Assembly: GCF_016025255.1 (NCBI RefSeq) | Contig: NZ_CP065592.1 | Span: 1,531,122 to 1,595,121 of the forward strand | Direction of reading: 5' to 3' | DNA: 64,000 nt | DNA from: Sphingosinicella flava | GTDB taxonomy: Bacteria; Pseudomonadota; Alphaproteobacteria; Sphingomonadales; Sphingomonadaceae | Part shown: in pieces, positions 61,873 through 64,000 of the stretch | Numbering within the stretch: the stretch's first letter is position 1 | How the letters are laid out: the number at the start of each line of letters is the position of its first letter | Position numbers and translations under genes: made by a program | The notes under the pieces: generated by a model | Databases searched by the model: none | What the model was told of the DNA's origin: nothing | The model's input: only the letters and a program-made list of their open reading frames with translations

Positions 61873-61901
61873 GCCCGCCCTTCCGGCGGGCTTTTTGTTT
61901 T
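61873..61901 (+). terminator. Attenuator terminator before trpD
   Basis: GCCCGCC-CTTCC-GGCGGGC (61873-61891) followed by TTTTTGTTTTT. Nearly the same stem as the one facing aroF, with identical 7-bp arms, so the two attenuators probably share a common origin or were copied. Confidence 0.85.
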
Positions 61902-61925
61902 TGATCGCCATCATCCGAGGTTCCT

Positions 61926-62969
61926 ATGCAAACTCTCACCGCGCCGTTGCCGACCGCGCCCGTTTCCGCTCTCCTCGCCCGGCTTCGCGACGGCCGGGCG
62001 CTCACCGCGGACGATGCCGAAACGCTGTTCGCGGCGCTCGCGGGGGGCCGGCTTGACGAGGCCGACATCGAAACCCTGCTCGTGTCGCTGCGCCGCAAGG
62101 GCGAGACGGCGGAGGAATTGATCGGCGCCGCCCGCGCGCTTCGCGATGCCGCCCTGCCGTTCGAGCGGCCCGATTACCTGTTCGCCGATACATGTGGCAC
62201 GGGCGGGGACGGCACGGGCACGATCAACGTGTCGACGGCGGTCGCCTTCGTTGCCGCCAGCGCTGGGCTTCCCATCGTCAAGCATGGCAACCGCTCCGTC
62301 ACGTCCCGCTGCGGATCGGCCGATGTGCTGGAACAGCTCGGCGTCCGCCTCGACCCCAGCCCCGCCGTTTCCCGCCGCGCGCTCGACGAAACCGGCATCT
62401 GCTTCCTGCTGGCGCCGCTCTACCATCCCGGCCTCGCCCACGCCGCGCCGGTTCGCCGCCGGCTCAAATGCCGGACGATCATGAACGCGCTCGGCCCCTG
62501 CCTCAATCCCGCCCGGCCGCCGGTCCAATTGCTCGGCGTGTCCGAACCCGGCCTGATGCAGCCGGTGGCGGCGACCCTCGCCGCGCTCGGCGTGCGGTCC
62601 GCGCTCGTCGTCCACGGCGCGGGCATGGACGAAGTCGCGCTGCACCGGCCGTCCGACGCGATCCGGCTGACGGACGGCAAGACGGAATGCTTCACCATCG
62701 ATCCGGCGGAACTCGGCCTGGAGCCAACGCCGCTTGCCGCCGTCGAGGGCGGAAGCCCGGAGGAGAATGCCGCCCGGCTGAAGGCCCTGCTGTCGGGCGG
62801 CGGCGGCGAGGCCGAAAAAAGGATCGTCGCCCTCAATTGCGGCGCGTTGCTGGCGGCGGCGGGCGTCGCCTTCGACCTTCGTTCGGGCTATGCCCTGGCC
62901 GCCGACGCCCTCGCCTCCGGCGCGCCCTACCAAACCCTGCTGGCCTTTGCGGAGGCGACGCATGCGTGA
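61926..62969 (+). CDS. trpD: Anthranilate phosphoribosyltransferase
   Basis: 347 residues. Motifs: DTCGTGGDGTGTINVSTAVA, VKHGNRSVTSRCGSADVLEQ, MNALGPCLNPARPPVQLLGV and ALVVHGAGMDEVAL. It transfers the phosphoribosyl group of PRPP to anthranilate. PRPP is also the substrate of HisG in the neighbouring his operon. Start ATG 61926. The stop overlaps trpCF by 8 bp. Confidence 0.96.
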   Translation: MQTLTAPLPTAPVSALLARLRDGRALTADDAETLFAALAGGRLDEADIETLLVSLRRKGETAEELIGAARALRDAALPFERPDYLFADTCGTGGDGTGTINVSTAVAFVAASAGLPIVKHGNRSVTSRCGSADVLEQLGVRLDPSPAVSRRALDETGICFLLAPLYHPGLAHAAPVRRRLKCRTIMNALGPCLNPARPPVQLLGVSEPGLMQPVAATLAALGVRSALVVHGAGMDEVALHRPSDAIRLTDGKTECFTIDPAELGLEPTPLAAVEGGSPEENAARLKALLSGGGGEAEKRIVALNCGALLAAAGVAFDLRSGYALAADALASGAPYQTLLAFAEATHA

Positions 62970-64000
62970 TCCCGGCGGGGTGCTCGGCAAGATCGTCGCG
63001 CGCAAGGCAATCGACGTGGCGGCGCGCCTCGGCGGGGCGGATATCGGGGCGCTGCGCGCCCGCGCGGTGCCGACAACCAAGAATCTGGGTGCGGCCCTGG
63101 CGCGGCCCGGCGCGCGTTTCATCATGGAGGTGAAGCGCCATTCCCCCTCGCGCGGCGTCCTGCGGCACGCGGTCGATCCCGCCGCGATGGCGCGCGCTTA
63201 TTCCGGTGCGGCGGATGCGATCAGCGTCCTCACCGACACGCCTTTTTTCGGCGGCTCGCTCGACGACTTGCGGGCGGTGCGCGCGGTCTTTTCCGGCCCG
63301 ATCCTCGCCAAGGATTTCGTGATCGACCCGCGCCAGGTGGTCGAGGCGCGGCTGAACGGCGCCGATGCCGTGCTCGCCATGCTGTCGGTGCTGGACGACG
63401 ATGAAGCCGCGGCCATCATGGCCGAAGCGGCGCGGCTGAACATGTCCGTTCTCGTCGAAACGCATGACGAGGCGGAAGTCGCGCGCGCGGTCGCGCTCGG
63501 CGCGAGGATCATCGGGATCAACAATCGCGATCTCACATCGATGACGACCGACCTTGCCGTCACCGAGCGGCTTGCCCCCCTCATTCCCGCCGACCGGCTG
63601 GTGGTGTCCGAATCCGGGATCGAAGACCGCGCGGACGCACTGCGGCTTGGCGGCCTGTGCGACGCCTTCCTGGTCGGATCGTCCCTCATGGCGGCGCCGA
63701 ACCCCGGCTTGGCGGCACGCGAACTGGCATTTGGGCGGGTCAAGATTTGCGGCCTCACCAACACCCGCGATGCCACCGCCGCGGCGATCGCGGGCGCGGC
63801 CTATGGCGGCATCATCCTCGCCACGGGAAGCCCGCGCGTGGTATCCCGCAACGTCGGCGAAAGGATCGCGCGGCGGGTGCGCGAAGGCGGCGCGGAGGCG
63901 GTCGCCGTCTTCCAGAACCACGATATCGGCTTCGTTTCCGAAACCGCGCACGCCATGCAGGCCGCCGCCGTGCAGCTTCATGGCGGCGAGGACGAGGCCT
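62962..64000 (+). CDS. trpCF: Bifunctional indole-3-glycerol-phosphate synthase / PRA isomerase (partial)
   Basis: 346 residues are visible to the window edge. Residues 1-255 are TrpC: GKIVARKAIDVAAR, RFIMEVKRHSPSRGVL, LAKDFVIDPRQVVEARL, MLSVLDDDEA, GINNRDLTSM and VVSESGIEDR. From about 255 the TrpF part begins (FGRVKICGLTNTRDATAAAI, GAAYGGIILATGSPR). The order and linker match the E. coli type TrpC-TrpF fusion. trpB and trpA, if present, lie beyond the window. Confidence 0.94.
   Translation, partial: MRDPGGVLGKIVARKAIDVAARLGGADIGALRARAVPTTKNLGAALARPGARFIMEVKRHSPSRGVLRHAVDPAAMARAYSGAADAISVLTDTPFFGGSLDDLRAVRAVFSGPILAKDFVIDPRQVVEARLNGADAVLAMLSVLDDDEAAAIMAEAARLNMSVLVETHDEAEVARAVALGARIIGINNRDLTSMTTDLAVTERLAPLIPADRLVVSESGIEDRADALRLGGLCDAFLVGSSLMAAPNPGLAARELAFGRVKICGLTNTRDATAAAIAGAAYGGIILATGSPRVVSRNVGERIARRVREGGAEAVAVFQNHDIGFVSETAHAMQAAAVQLHGGEDEA

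Overview
The window looks like a chromosomal segment of a GC-rich alphaproteobacterium of the order Sphingomonadales (Sphingomonas/Sphingosinicella-like). Evidence: uniformly GC-rich coding sequence, a class I lysyl-tRNA synthetase, an EipA (DUF1134) envelope protein, the rpmF-plsX-fabH-ihfA-merR gene order, and several families of short palindromic intergenic repeats. The assignment rests on gene content only; no 16S gene is present.

Layout. 1-980: debris of mobile DNA (start of an IS6-type transposase, tail of a site-specific recombinase, repeated ATTCCCTG palindromes) next to a tRNA-Ser(GCU) gene. 1158-8867: housekeeping and hypothetical genes (radC, a LuxR-type regulator with a membrane anchor, eipA, ygfZ, a cyclase-family protein, acnA). 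9124-12138: a lower-GC islet with two related lipoproteins, a secreted trypsin-fold protease and another lipoprotein. 12666-24582: mostly small or secreted proteins, including three copies of an unrecognised two-cysteine periplasmic domain, an aldehyde dehydrogenase and a GH18 chitinase-like lipoprotein with Ig-like repeats. 25004-39116: lysK, a DinG-type helicase carrying an in-frame palindromic repeat, sixA, tonB, the rpmF/plsX/fabH/ihfA operon, a CDF transporter and a propeller-amidohydrolase. 39626-46418: nucleoside and nucleotide salvage (AMP nucleosidase, queuosine-precursor transporter, adenosine kinase, LOG hydrolase, NupC, cytidine deaminase).

The most striking part is 48654-64000, a continuous amino-acid supercluster. 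Kynurenine-pathway genes kynU/kynB run left from a promoter region holding a 26-bp palindrome. A TrpR-like regulator followed by hisG-hisD-hisCB-hisH-hisA-hisF-hisIE runs right. Converging on that operon is aroF-trpE-trpG-hisN. Between aroF and the divergent trpD-trpCF lie two back-to-back Trp-rich leader peptides, each followed by a rho-independent terminator: a double attenuator. hisC and hisB are fused in one frame, trpC/trpF and hisI/hisE are fused, and TrpE carries Arg at the position equivalent to the feedback-inhibition Ser40 of E. coli TrpE. Gene order and protein types resemble the enterobacterial his/trp systems rather than the dispersed alphaproteobacterial arrangement, which suggests acquisition as a block.

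Taken together, histidine synthesis, tryptophan synthesis and tryptophan degradation share one locus. A local TrpR-type repressor probably acts at the his/kyn divergent promoter and ribosome-mediated attenuation acts at the trp side, with hisN placed under trp rather than his control.
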